Assembly (NCBI RefSeq): GCF_010730055.1
Contig: NZ_AP022575.1
Location: forward strand, 930,001 to 994,000
Direction of reading: 5' to 3'
Origin: Mycobacterium shinjukuense
Lineage (GTDB): Bacteria > Actinomycetota > Actinomycetes > Mycobacteriales > Mycobacteriaceae
DNA: 64,000 nt
Below, piece by piece: positions 1-7,178 of the stretch (positions are counted from its first letter, which is position 1; each line of letters begins with the position of its first letter). Under the pieces are notes generated by a model that was given only the letters and a program-made list of their open reading frames with translations, was not told the origin of the DNA and made no database searches. A program made the translations under genes and the position numbers.

Positions 1-378
1 AGCGAACAGGTCCTTGCCCAGCAGGTCATCCTGCTCGGCCACCGTGTGCTCCGGAGTGATGTTGAGCACCCGTACGTCATACACGGATTCGATCGCGTCG
101 CGGGTGCCGATGGTTTCCACGAAGTGGTAGCCGGTGTCCAGAAAGATCACCGGCACGCCCGGGCGCACCTTGGCGGCCAAATCCACCAGCACGGCATCGG
201 CCATGTTGGAGGCCACCACGTAGTTGCAGGTCGCCCAGCCGCGGGGTCCGTTGACACCGCCGAAGTTTTCTTCGGTCCACTGCAGCAGTTCGATGGCGCT
301 GGCTCCGTCGAGATCGGCCGCGCCGCGGGCAGCCAGCTCGCGCAGCTCCAGTTCGGTCGGCCTGGCCGTCTCGCTCAT
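1..378 (-). CDS. cysH: Phosphoadenosine/adenosine phosphosulfate reductase CysH (5' part, cut by window edge)
   Basis: Assimilatory APS/PAPS reductase, giving sulfite for SirA. The frame is open from an ATG at 378 to base 1, so only the first 126 residues are present and the stop lies outside the window. The visible N-terminal region reads MSETARPTELELRELAARG, followed by a stretch with NYVVASNMADAVLVDLA and VIFLDTGYHFVETIGT, the nucleotide-binding region of the PAPS reductase family. The iron-sulfur cysteines and the C-terminal cysteine lie outside. The start codon overlaps the sirA stop as ATGA, so the two genes are translationally coupled in a sirA-cysH operon, the order seen in M. tuberculosis (Rv2391-Rv2392). 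Confidence 0.95.
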   Translation of the reverse strand, partial: MSETARPTELELRELAARGAADLDGASAIELLQWTEENFGGVNGPRGWATCNYVVASNMADAVLVDLAAKVRPGVPVIFLDTGYHFVETIGTRDAIESVYDVRVLNITPEHTVAEQDDLLGKDLFA

Positions 379-2039
379 CGTAGGTCGTCCTCGTCGGCCC
401 GAATGACCCACTGCGCGAAGCGTTCACCGTCGGCCCGGTGTTTGACGAAGTTGCGCACCACCCGTTCGATGTAGTCGCCCAACTCGTGGCTGAACACCTT
501 GTGCTGGCGCAATTTGCGGCCGAACCCGCTGTCTAGGCCGAGGCCGCCGCCCAGATGCACCTGGAAGCCTTCGACCGAGCCGCCGCTACCGTCGTCCACC
601 ATCTGGCCCTTGAATCCGATGTCGGCGATCTGAATTCGCGCGCACGAGTTCGGGCAGCCGTTGATGTTGATGGTGATCGGCACGTCAAGCTCGAGGTCTT
701 CGAGTCGGCGCTCCAGCTCGGGCACCAAAGACTGTGCCCGGACCCGGGTTTCGGCGAATGACAACTTGCAGAACTCAATCCCGCTGCACGCCATCAGGTT
801 CCGGCGCCAATGTGATGGCCGCCATTGCAGGCCCAGCGCGTCCAGACCGGCAAGTGCCTCGTCCAACTGGTCGTCGGGTATGTCGAGGATCACCAGCTTT
901 TGATAGGGGGTGAACCGGATCCGGTCCGAACCGGCACGCTCGGCCAGATCGGCCACCGCGGTCAGGATGGTGCCGGACACCCGCCCGGCGATCGGGGAGA
1001 CCCCGACGGCGTTGCGCCCGTTCTTCAACCGCTGCACCCCCACGTGGTCGATCGGATGCTTGACCGGCTCGGGGGCCGGCCCGTCGATCAGCGGCCGATG
1101 CAGGTACTCGGTCTCGAGAACCTCGCGGAACCTGTCGATGCCCCAATCCTTGATCAGGAACTTCAGCCGCGCCTTGGACCGCAGGCGCCGGTAGCCATAG
1201 TCACGAAACACCGACGTCACCGCCGCCCACACCTCGGGCACCTCGGCCAGCGGCACCCAGGCGCCCACCCGCTGGGCCAGCATCGGGTTGGTCGACAGGC
1301 CGCCGCCGACCCAGAGATCCAGACCCGGCCCGTGCTCGGGGTGGTTGACGCCGATGAACGCGACGTCGTTGATCTCGTGAGCGACGTCCTGCAGGCCGGA
1401 GATGGCGGTCTTGTACTTGCGCGGCAGGTCGGCGAAGTCGGGCTTGCCGATGTAGCGGCGCACGATCTCCTCGATCGCCCAGGTCGGGTCGATCACCTCG
1501 TCGAGGGACTCGCCCGCCAGCGGTGAGCCGAGCAGGACGCGGGGGCAGTCGCCGCACGCCTCGGTGGTCTGCAGTCCCACGGCGTCGAGCCGCCGCCAGA
1601 TTTCCGGGACGTTCTCCACCTCGATCCAGTGCAGCTGCAGGTTCTGCCGGTCGGAGATGTCGGCGGTATCCCTGGCGAACTCGGTCGAGATCTGGCCCAG
1701 GGTGCGCAACCCGGAAGCCGACAGTGCGCCGCCGTCGCAGCGCACCCGCATCATGAAGTATTTGGCTTCGATCGTGTCGATGTGCTCGTCACCGGTCCAG
1801 GAGCCGTCATAACCCTGCTCGCGCTGGGTGTAGAGGCCCCACCACCGAAACCGCCCGCGCAGGTCGGTCTTGTCGATGCTGTCGAACCCGGCCTTGGCGT
1901 AAATGTTCTCGATGCGTTCGCGCACGTCGAGCGGGTTGCCGGCCTTCTTCATCTCCTCGTTGGCGTTCAGCGCTTCGCGATTTCCCAGCGCCCACTGGCC
2001 CTCGTTGCGCGGCGCCTTGGCGGGACGTGCCGTGGTCAT
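375..2039 (-). CDS. sirA: Ferredoxin-dependent sulfite reductase SirA (NirA-like)
   Basis: Siroheme/[4Fe-4S] enzyme reducing sulfite to sulfide in cysteine synthesis. It has 554 residues, close to M. tuberculosis SirA. Two ferredoxin-like/siroheme half-domains are recognisable. The cluster cysteines are in ACSGIEFCKLSF and NGCPNSCA (C-x5-C...C-x3-C pattern). The family's unusual Tyr-Cys covalent pair is represented by Tyr in WWGLYTQREQGYDG and a Cys in TTEACGDCPR. The start at 2039 (MTTARPAK) was preferred over an in-frame upstream start at 2063 because it matches the family N-terminus. It is preceded by about 110 bases of untranslated leader and a cysteine-rich leader ORF, and followed by cysH with a 4-base overlap. 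Confidence 0.97.
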   Translation of the reverse strand: MTTARPAKAPRNEGQWALGNREALNANEEMKKAGNPLDVRERIENIYAKAGFDSIDKTDLRGRFRWWGLYTQREQGYDGSWTGDEHIDTIEAKYFMMRVRCDGGALSASGLRTLGQISTEFARDTADISDRQNLQLHWIEVENVPEIWRRLDAVGLQTTEACGDCPRVLLGSPLAGESLDEVIDPTWAIEEIVRRYIGKPDFADLPRKYKTAISGLQDVAHEINDVAFIGVNHPEHGPGLDLWVGGGLSTNPMLAQRVGAWVPLAEVPEVWAAVTSVFRDYGYRRLRSKARLKFLIKDWGIDRFREVLETEYLHRPLIDGPAPEPVKHPIDHVGVQRLKNGRNAVGVSPIAGRVSGTILTAVADLAERAGSDRIRFTPYQKLVILDIPDDQLDEALAGLDALGLQWRPSHWRRNLMACSGIEFCKLSFAETRVRAQSLVPELERRLEDLELDVPITININGCPNSCARIQIADIGFKGQMVDDGSGGSVEGFQVHLGGGLGLDSGFGRKLRQHKVFSHELGDYIERVVRNFVKHRADGERFAQWVIRADEDDLR

Positions 2040-2152
2040 TCGACGGTTCTCCTTCACGAACATCGTCGGCCCTGGCCCGCGCAGAACACCGGTTCTTCCG
2101 GCGGCGCAGATCCGGGGCCAGGCGGAGGTACTGATGGGCTGGGTCTACGACA

Positions 2153-2254
2153 TCAAGACAGACAGCTACAGCTGCAGACACGCTTGAGGTCGATATACCG
2201 CCGCGCCACGAGCGCGATGCGCAGAGCCGAGTTGGCGACGGTCACGGGGGTCAT
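2153..2254 (-). CDS. Cysteine-rich leader peptide upstream of sirA (putative attenuator sORF)
   Basis: A 33-codon ORF starting at ATG 2254, reading MTPVTVANSALRIALVARRY then IDLKRVCSCSCLS and stop. Three alternating cysteines fall just before the stop. Short leader ORFs with a clustered-cysteine end upstream of cysteine-assimilation genes, including sirA, act as cysteine-responsive attenuators in mycobacteria, and an RRY/H-IDL-RV motif before the end is typical of actinobacterial leader peptides. A TTGACC lies at 2287-2292 on this strand at a promoter-like distance, and no Shine-Dalgarno is obvious, so translation may be leaderless. About 113 bases separate its stop from sirA, room for an alternative fold. 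Function is inferred from position and sequence. Confidence 0.75.
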   Translation of the reverse strand: MTPVTVANSALRIALVARRYIDLKRVCSCSCLS

Positions 2255-2286
2255 TCTGCCATGAATCACAATCGGCGGGGCGACCA

Positions 2287-2292
2287 GGTCAA
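2287..2292 (-). promoter_or_regulatory. Candidate -35 element (TTGACC) for leader-sirA-cysH
   Basis: TTGACC on the minus strand, about 33 bases upstream of the leader-peptide ATG at 2254. The expected -10 region reads GTGATTCAT, which is a poor match to TANNNT, so the promoter call rests mainly on the -35 and spacing. Confidence 0.35.
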
Positions 2293-2372
2293 ATTTCTGC
2301 TCATGGTGATTAAAACTACCGAGCAATCCTGGGTGGTTGGGCAAACAAAACCAGGAATAACCTGGGAGTGCC

Positions 2373-3560
2373 GTGCGAAGATTTGGCATGACCCCAGGTG
2401 AGGCACCGGTGGATCTGCCCGGCATGCAGGCAAGTCCGGGGCGCCCCTTTGGGCTCTACGTGCATGTCCCGTTCTGTGTGACTCGCTGCGGGTACTGCGA
2501 CTTCAACACCTACACCCCGGCCGAGCTGGGCGGCGCCAATCCGGACGCCTGGCTGCAGGCGTTGCGGGCAGAGCTCGAGTTGGCCGCCGCACGGCTGGAC
2601 GCGCCGACGGTCAGCACGGTGTTCGTCGGCGGTGGGACGCCGTCGCTGCTCGGCGGTGAGCGGCTGGCCACGCTGCTGGGCATGGTTCGGGAGCACTTCG
2701 CCCTGGCCCCCGACGCCGAGGTGACCACCGAGGCCAACCCGGAGTCGACCTGGCCGGAGTTCTTCGGAGCCATCCGTGCGGCCGGTTACACCCGGGTGTC
2801 GCTGGGCATGCAGTCGGTGGCGCCGCGGGTGCTGGCCACCCTGGACCGGGTGCACTCGCCGGGCCGGGCGGCGGCCGCGGCCCGCGAGGCGATGGCCGCC
2901 GGGTTCGAACACGTCAACCTCGACCTCATCTACGGCACCCCGGGGGAGTCCGACGACGACCTGCTGCGCTCCGTGGACGCGGCGATCGAGGCCGGTGTTG
3001 ACCATGTCTCGGTGTATGCCCTGGTGGTCGAGGGCGGTACCGCGTTGGCCCGGCGGGTCCGGCGCGGCGAGCTGGCCGCGCCCGACGACGATGTGCTGGC
3101 GCATCGCTACGAGTTGGCCGACGCGCGGCTGTCGGCGGCCGGGCTGACCTGGTACGAGGTGTCCAACTGGTCACGACCGGGCGGGCAGTGCCGGCATAAC
3201 CTCGGCTATTGGGACCGCGGTCAGTGGTGGGGCGCCGGGCCGGGTGCGCACAGTCATGTCGGCGCGACCCGCTGGTGGAACGTCAAGCACCCCAACGCCT
3301 ATGCGCAGCTGCTGGCCGGCGGAACGCTGCCGGTAGCCGGCTTCGAGCGGCTGGACGCCGAAGCGCTGCACACCGAAGACGTGATGTTGAGAATCCGCCT
3401 GCGCCAAGGGCTTTCACTGGAGCAACTGGATGTCGCCGAACGCGAGCGGGCCCGGACCCTGGTCGCAGACGGCTTGCTGGTCGCCGACGGCGATCGACTG
3501 GTTCTCACCGACCGGGGACGGTTGCTGGCCGACGCGGTGGTGCGAACGCTGCTGGGCTGA
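2373..3560 (+). CDS. hemN: Radical SAM protein HemN/HemW
   Basis: Annotated in mycobacteria as oxygen-independent coproporphyrinogen III oxidase. Sequence features fit the HemW heme-chaperone subgroup equally well. It shows the radical-SAM cluster motif CVTRCGYC (C-x3-C-x2-C), the GGGTPSLL SAM-binding motif, NLDLIYGTPGES, and a C-terminal HemN domain. Length is 395 residues from GTG 2373 (GGGAG 6 bases upstream). ATG 2388 and ATG 2424 are alternative starts, the last closest to the conserved domain. Upstream, rpfD and Rv2390c, which separate hemN from sirA in M. tuberculosis, are missing. It converges with the transporter gene downstream, 8 bases apart. Confidence 0.93.
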   Translation: MRRFGMTPGEAPVDLPGMQASPGRPFGLYVHVPFCVTRCGYCDFNTYTPAELGGANPDAWLQALRAELELAAARLDAPTVSTVFVGGGTPSLLGGERLATLLGMVREHFALAPDAEVTTEANPESTWPEFFGAIRAAGYTRVSLGMQSVAPRVLATLDRVHSPGRAAAAAREAMAAGFEHVNLDLIYGTPGESDDDLLRSVDAAIEAGVDHVSVYALVVEGGTALARRVRRGELAAPDDDVLAHRYELADARLSAAGLTWYEVSNWSRPGGQCRHNLGYWDRGQWWGAGPGAHSHVGATRWWNVKHPNAYAQLLAGGTLPVAGFERLDAEALHTEDVMLRIRLRQGLSLEQLDVAERERARTLVADGLLVADGDRLVLTDRGRLLADAVVRTLLG

Positions 3561-3568
3561 CCCCGGGC

Positions 3569-4792
3569 TCAGGCGGTATGGAACCACTGCCCGACGATGC
3601 GGGCGATCTCGATGTAGAGCGGGATCCCGACCGTGACGTTGTAGGCGAATGTCAACCCCAGTGACGCGGCCAACGGCAGGGTCGGACTGGCCTCGGGGAT
3701 CGCGAGCCGCTGCACGGCCGGGACGGCGATGTAGGACGCCGCGCCGCAGAGCACCGCGAACAGCACGTAGCTACCCAGCTTGAAGTCGGTGTTGGTGAGG
3801 TAGGCGTAGCTGTGGGCGACGATGATCCCAAGCGTGGCAAAGACGTTCGGTGCGAGCAGACCGAACAAGATGAACCCGCGGCCGGCCGATCTCAGGTCTT
3901 TCAACTTGCGGGCGGCGGTCATCCCCATCTCCAGCAGGAACAGGCAGAGCACGCCCTGGAATGCAGCCACGAAGAATGCGTCGTCGTCGTGCAGCACCTT
4001 TTGCCCCTGCAACCCGCTGATGAGGCCGATGACGATGCCGCCCAGGAGCAGAACGAGTCCCGGATTGAGGAATACCTCCTGCAGCAGCTCCCGGGAAAAC
4101 AGCGACGGCTTTCCGGTCTTGTTGGCCAGATCCTCCTCCGGCTCCGGGTGCTCCTGCTTTTCCAACGCGAGCTCCAGTTCCTGCTCGACCTGACGTTCGG
4201 TCTGCAGGCTTCGCCCCACAGCCGGCCGGGCGGCCGTGCCGGGTCCGACCTTCGCGGGCGGGGTGTAGCCGGGCTCGTCGGGCATGAACCCCGCCTCATC
4301 CATCCCGCGTTGCCGCAGCCGCGCTACCAGGTACAGCGCCACCAGGCAGCCGGGAATCTCCATGACGGCGAGCATCACCGGCATGAAGGCGTTGAACGCG
4401 ATGCCGACGCTGGTGAGGACGGCCACGCAGGTGGCGAAGGTTCCCGCCGAGTCCGACCCGTAATATCCGGCGACGGTCGCCCGGTCGACGCGCCGCATGG
4501 CGGTCAGGCGACTCAGCAGGAGGTAGGCCACCAGGCCGATCACGAAGTTCAGGACGAAGCCCACGACCATGAACCCGACGATGGCGCCAATGCTGGACGG
4601 CTTGATCGTGGCGAGTTCCTCACCCCCGTGCCAGCCGATGGCCAACAGCAGGTACATGGTGAGGCCCTGATAGATCACATACGGGAACTCGAACCGTACC
4701 TTCAGGATCGGGATGAGGAACCCGAAGTAGAAGAACAGCAGCAGCGGCTTGAACAGGTTGTGGGTGAAGTTCACCCAGAACTCCTGCAGCAT
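3569..4792 (-). CDS. SbtA-like sodium-dependent bicarbonate transporter family membrane protein (Rv2387-like)
   Basis: 407 residues with two sets of hydrophobic helices split by a charged linker around residues 165-225 (many Glu/Lys). The N-terminal half carries FYFGFLIPILKVRFEFP and GYYGSDSAGTFATC, and the C-terminal half repeats the topology with GLLAPNVFATLGIIVAH and FAVLCGAASYIAVPA. This inverted-repeat layout and the SDSAGT signature are those of the SbtA family. The actual substrate in mycobacteria is not established. ATG 4792 was chosen because GGGAGG lies 6 bases upstream; a GTG at 4798 is also in frame. The gene is convergent with hemN, as in M. tuberculosis. Confidence 0.88.
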   Translation of the reverse strand: MLQEFWVNFTHNLFKPLLLFFYFGFLIPILKVRFEFPYVIYQGLTMYLLLAIGWHGGEELATIKPSSIGAIVGFMVVGFVLNFVIGLVAYLLLSRLTAMRRVDRATVAGYYGSDSAGTFATCVAVLTSVGIAFNAFMPVMLAVMEIPGCLVALYLVARLRQRGMDEAGFMPDEPGYTPPAKVGPGTAARPAVGRSLQTERQVEQELELALEKQEHPEPEEDLANKTGKPSLFSRELLQEVFLNPGLVLLLGGIVIGLISGLQGQKVLHDDDAFFVAAFQGVLCLFLLEMGMTAARKLKDLRSAGRGFILFGLLAPNVFATLGIIVAHSYAYLTNTDFKLGSYVLFAVLCGAASYIAVPAVQRLAIPEASPTLPLAASLGLTFAYNVTVGIPLYIEIARIVGQWFHTA

Positions 4793-5046
4793 CGGCACCT
4801 CCCGAGTTCATGCGACCAGCAAGGAAGCACCGACCGTCGGCAGCGACCACGAACCTCCCAGGCAACGCTGAGAATTTAGCGAGGCTATGGTCAAACCGCC
4901 ACCCTCGACGCATGCCGAACTACCAGGATTTATCGGGTATGTCCTGGCACGGCGGCCTTCCCCGGCACCCACACACCTGCGGCGGTCACATCCGCGCAGG
5001 CCATGCGGTTGGTGCGAGTTTGGTGTGGATGTGCTGTCAGTTTGCT

Positions 5047-5271
5047 TCAGGGTTGAGCGTCTCGGCGCGGGGGAGGAGCCAGCGACGGCTGGACGGCGAT
5101 GTCGCGCTTGCGGTGCGTCACCCACCGCCATGCGGCGGGCGAGTAGTGGGTGGTGATTTCCTCGAAGCCGTCGACCCGGCAGACGGTGACAACTCCGGTG
5201 GTTTGGTTGATCGAGAGTTCGTCGCAATCGCCTTTGACTTCTTCTCCGTCGTTGAGCTTGATGACGAACAT
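5047..5271 (-). CDS. Small conserved mycobacterial protein, function unknown
   Basis: 74 residues beginning MFVIKLNDGEEVKGDCDELS, followed by a segment with TGVVTVCRVDGFEEITTHYS and a basic C-terminus ending in a proline-rich tail. A good ribosome-binding site (GGAGAGG) lies about 8 bases upstream of ATG 5271. The longer in-frame extension to 5346 looks non-coding. The short beta-rich core has the look of a small conserved mycobacterial protein, but I do not recognise a named family. It is divergent from mbtI. Confidence 0.6.
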   Translation of the reverse strand: MFVIKLNDGEEVKGDCDELSINQTTGVVTVCRVDGFEEITTHYSPAAWRWVTHRKRDIAVQPSLAPPPRRDAQP

Positions 5272-5467
5272 GTGGTGGTCCTCTCCGTTGATGGGCGCCG
5301 GGTCGCGATCGGGCACTGCGGGGCTGCATCGTCGGCGTTGGGGCACTCACCCGCCGGCTCCTTTCGCGTGCGAGAGCTGCACCCAGCGACCGGCGGGCCC
5401 GTGCGGGCTAGCCGAGATGGTAGGAGAATTCCCCGGATCACGACAAACGACTGCGCTGCCTGCCGGT

Positions 5468-5486
5468 TAAGGGTAGGCAAACGTTT
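5468..5486 (+). promoter_or_regulatory. Weak second IdeR-like box upstream of mbtI
   Basis: TAAGGGTAGGCAAACGTTT matches the consensus TTAGGTTAGSCTAACCTAA at 13 of 19 positions by eye. It lies about 135 bases upstream of mbtI. It could be a secondary IdeR site or chance. Confidence 0.3.
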
Positions 5487-5594
5487 AAGGTCGGTATGAG
5501 AAACCTGAGTGTGCTGAACCGGGCCAGGGAGTGGTTGTTGCCGGCGGCGTGAGCTCGTGGGACGTCCACGTGGGGGACGATGGCACGTCGCTAA

Positions 5595-5613
5595 ATAGGT
5601 TAGGCTACATTTA
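5595..5613 (+). promoter_or_regulatory. IdeR iron box at the mbtI promoter
   Basis: ATAGGTTAGGCTACATTTA matches the 19-base IdeR consensus at 14 of 19 positions. A TACATT -10 candidate (5606-5611) lies inside the box, so bound IdeR-Fe(II) would block the promoter. The box ends 6 bases before the GTG start of mbtI, implying a leaderless or nearly leaderless mRNA. Confidence 0.85.
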
Positions 5614-5619
5614 CTAACT

Positions 5620-6972
5620 GTGACGGAGGCCAGCGCGCAGACGAGTTCTGTCGGCACCGCGTCACTGTCCGTTCCATTGCCCGCCGACATCAACCCAGCC
5701 GACCTGGCCGCCGAGCTCGCCGCTGCGCTTTCCGAGCCCGCCGGCGAGGACTACCTGCTCTACGAGTACGACGGCCACTGGGTTCTGGCCGCGGGTGTGC
5801 GGGCGAGGGTAGAGCTGGACAGCGACGAACTGCGTGTCATCCGCGACGGTGTGACTCGGCGCCAGCAGTGGTCCGGACGGCCCGGATCGGTCCTGGGTGA
5901 AGCCATCGACCGGCTGCTGTTGGAGACTGAGCAAGCCCTCGGCTGGGTCGCCTTCGAATTCGGCGTCTATCGATACGGGCTGCAGCAGCGGTTGGCGCCG
6001 CGCACCCCACTGGCGCGGGTTTTCTGGCCCGCTACCCGCATCGTGGTGACCCAGCGAGATATTCGCCTGTGGGGCGCCGGGACTCGTCACCGCGAAGTGA
6101 TAGACCGGTTACTGGCTTCCGGGGTGCCCGACCTGGCGCGGCCCCGGGCGCTCGACCTATCCGCCGATCCATCCGGCTACCGCGATCGGGTGGCGGCAGC
6201 CGTCGCAGAGATCATCGCCGGCGGTTACCACAAGGTGATCCTATCCCGTTGTGTCGAAGTGCCTTTCGCGCTCGACTTCCCGTCGACTTATCGACTGGGT
6301 CGGCGGCACAACACCCCGGTGAGGTCGTTTTTATTGCGGCTCGGTGGAATTCGTGCATTGGGTTACAGCCCTGAGCTAGTCGCGGCCGTCCATCCCGACA
6401 GGGCGGTGATCACCGAGCCGTTGGCCGGCACCCGCGCGCTGGGCCGCGGTCCGGCGCATGACCGACAGGCCCGTGACGATTTGGAATCCAACTCCAAAGA
6501 GATTGTCGAGCATGCTATCTCGGTGCGTACCTCGCTTCAGGAGATTGCCGAGATCGCCGAACCGGGTACCGCGGCCGTCACCGACTTCATGGCGGTGCGT
6601 GAGCGCGGCAGTGTGCAGCACCTGGGTTCGACGATCAGCGGGCGCCTGGACCCGTCCACTGACCGGATGGAGGCTCTGGAGGTGCTCTTCCCCGCGGTCA
6701 CCGCGTCCGGAATCCCCAAAGCGGCCGGCGTGGAAGCGATCTTGCGTCTCGACGAACGCCCGCGCGGACTGTATTCCGGTGCGGTCGTGATGTTTTCGGC
6801 AGACGGTGGACTCGATGCCGCGCTCATCTTGCGGGCGGCCTACGAACGCGACGGGCGGACCTGGCTGCGGGCCGGCGCCGGCATCATCGAGGCGTCGGAG
6901 CCCGAGCGCGAGTTCGAAGAGACCTGCGAGAAGCTCTCCACGTTGGCGCCGTATCTGGTCGAACGTCAGTAG
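5620..6972 (+). CDS. mbtI: Salicylate synthase MbtI
   Basis: Converts chorismate via isochorismate to salicylate, the aryl cap of mycobactin-type siderophores. 450 residues, the same length as M. tuberculosis MbtI. It belongs to the chorismate-utilising (anthranilate synthase component I-like) fold. The catalytic base lysine is in YHKVILSRCVEVPF, the Mg/substrate glutamate is in ITEPLAGTRALGRG, the histidine is in SVQHLGSTI, and the C-terminal metal-site glutamates are in AGAGIIEASEPEREFEET. The GTG start keeps the family N-terminus and length. It is controlled by the adjacent IdeR box. In M. tuberculosis mbtJ and mbtA follow; here a desaturase and PE_PGRS genes intervene. Confidence 0.98.
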   Translation: MTEASAQTSSVGTASLSVPLPADINPADLAAELAAALSEPAGEDYLLYEYDGHWVLAAGVRARVELDSDELRVIRDGVTRRQQWSGRPGSVLGEAIDRLLLETEQALGWVAFEFGVYRYGLQQRLAPRTPLARVFWPATRIVVTQRDIRLWGAGTRHREVIDRLLASGVPDLARPRALDLSADPSGYRDRVAAAVAEIIAGGYHKVILSRCVEVPFALDFPSTYRLGRRHNTPVRSFLLRLGGIRALGYSPELVAAVHPDRAVITEPLAGTRALGRGPAHDRQARDDLESNSKEIVEHAISVRTSLQEIAEIAEPGTAAVTDFMAVRERGSVQHLGSTISGRLDPSTDRMEALEVLFPAVTASGIPKAAGVEAILRLDERPRGLYSGAVVMFSADGGLDAALILRAAYERDGRTWLRAGAGIIEASEPEREFEETCEKLSTLAPYLVERQ

Positions 6973-7133
6973 CGCCCGATTTCGCTGGCGCGCCAGGCGC
7001 ACGCGCTTCGACGTGCTGTCCGGCGTGGCCGAACGCGTCCCCGGGTTGTGACCAACGCACATCCGGCGGAGGGACTTTAGTCCCTAGTTTGGCCGGTTTC
7101 AGCATGGCTGACTTGAATGTAACCAGTGTTTAC

Positions 7134-7151
7134 AGTAACTTGACCGTTACT
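7134..7151. promoter_or_regulatory. Inverted repeat AGTAAC-N6-GTTACT before the desaturase gene
   Basis: A perfect 6-base inverted repeat with a 6-base spacer (TTGACC, itself a -35-like hexamer) lies 27 bases before the desaturase ATG; related GTAAC/TTTACAG motifs flank it (7119-7161). It resembles a TetR-family operator overlapping a promoter. The regulator is unknown. A mycolate-desaturase regulator (MadR) acts on desA1/desA2 in M. tuberculosis, which makes it a candidate by analogy only. Confidence 0.5.
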
Positions 7152-7178
7152 GATATTTACAGATAACTGGGAGATTCC

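Noticed and set aside
375..2063. Upstream start of sirA at 2063
   Set aside because: The extra eight residues are not family-like; ATG 2039 begins the conserved MTTARPAK N-terminus.
4870..4900. TTTAGCGAGGCTATGG as an IdeR half-palindrome near the sbt gene
   Set aside because: Half-site spacing is off by one base and the right half is missing.
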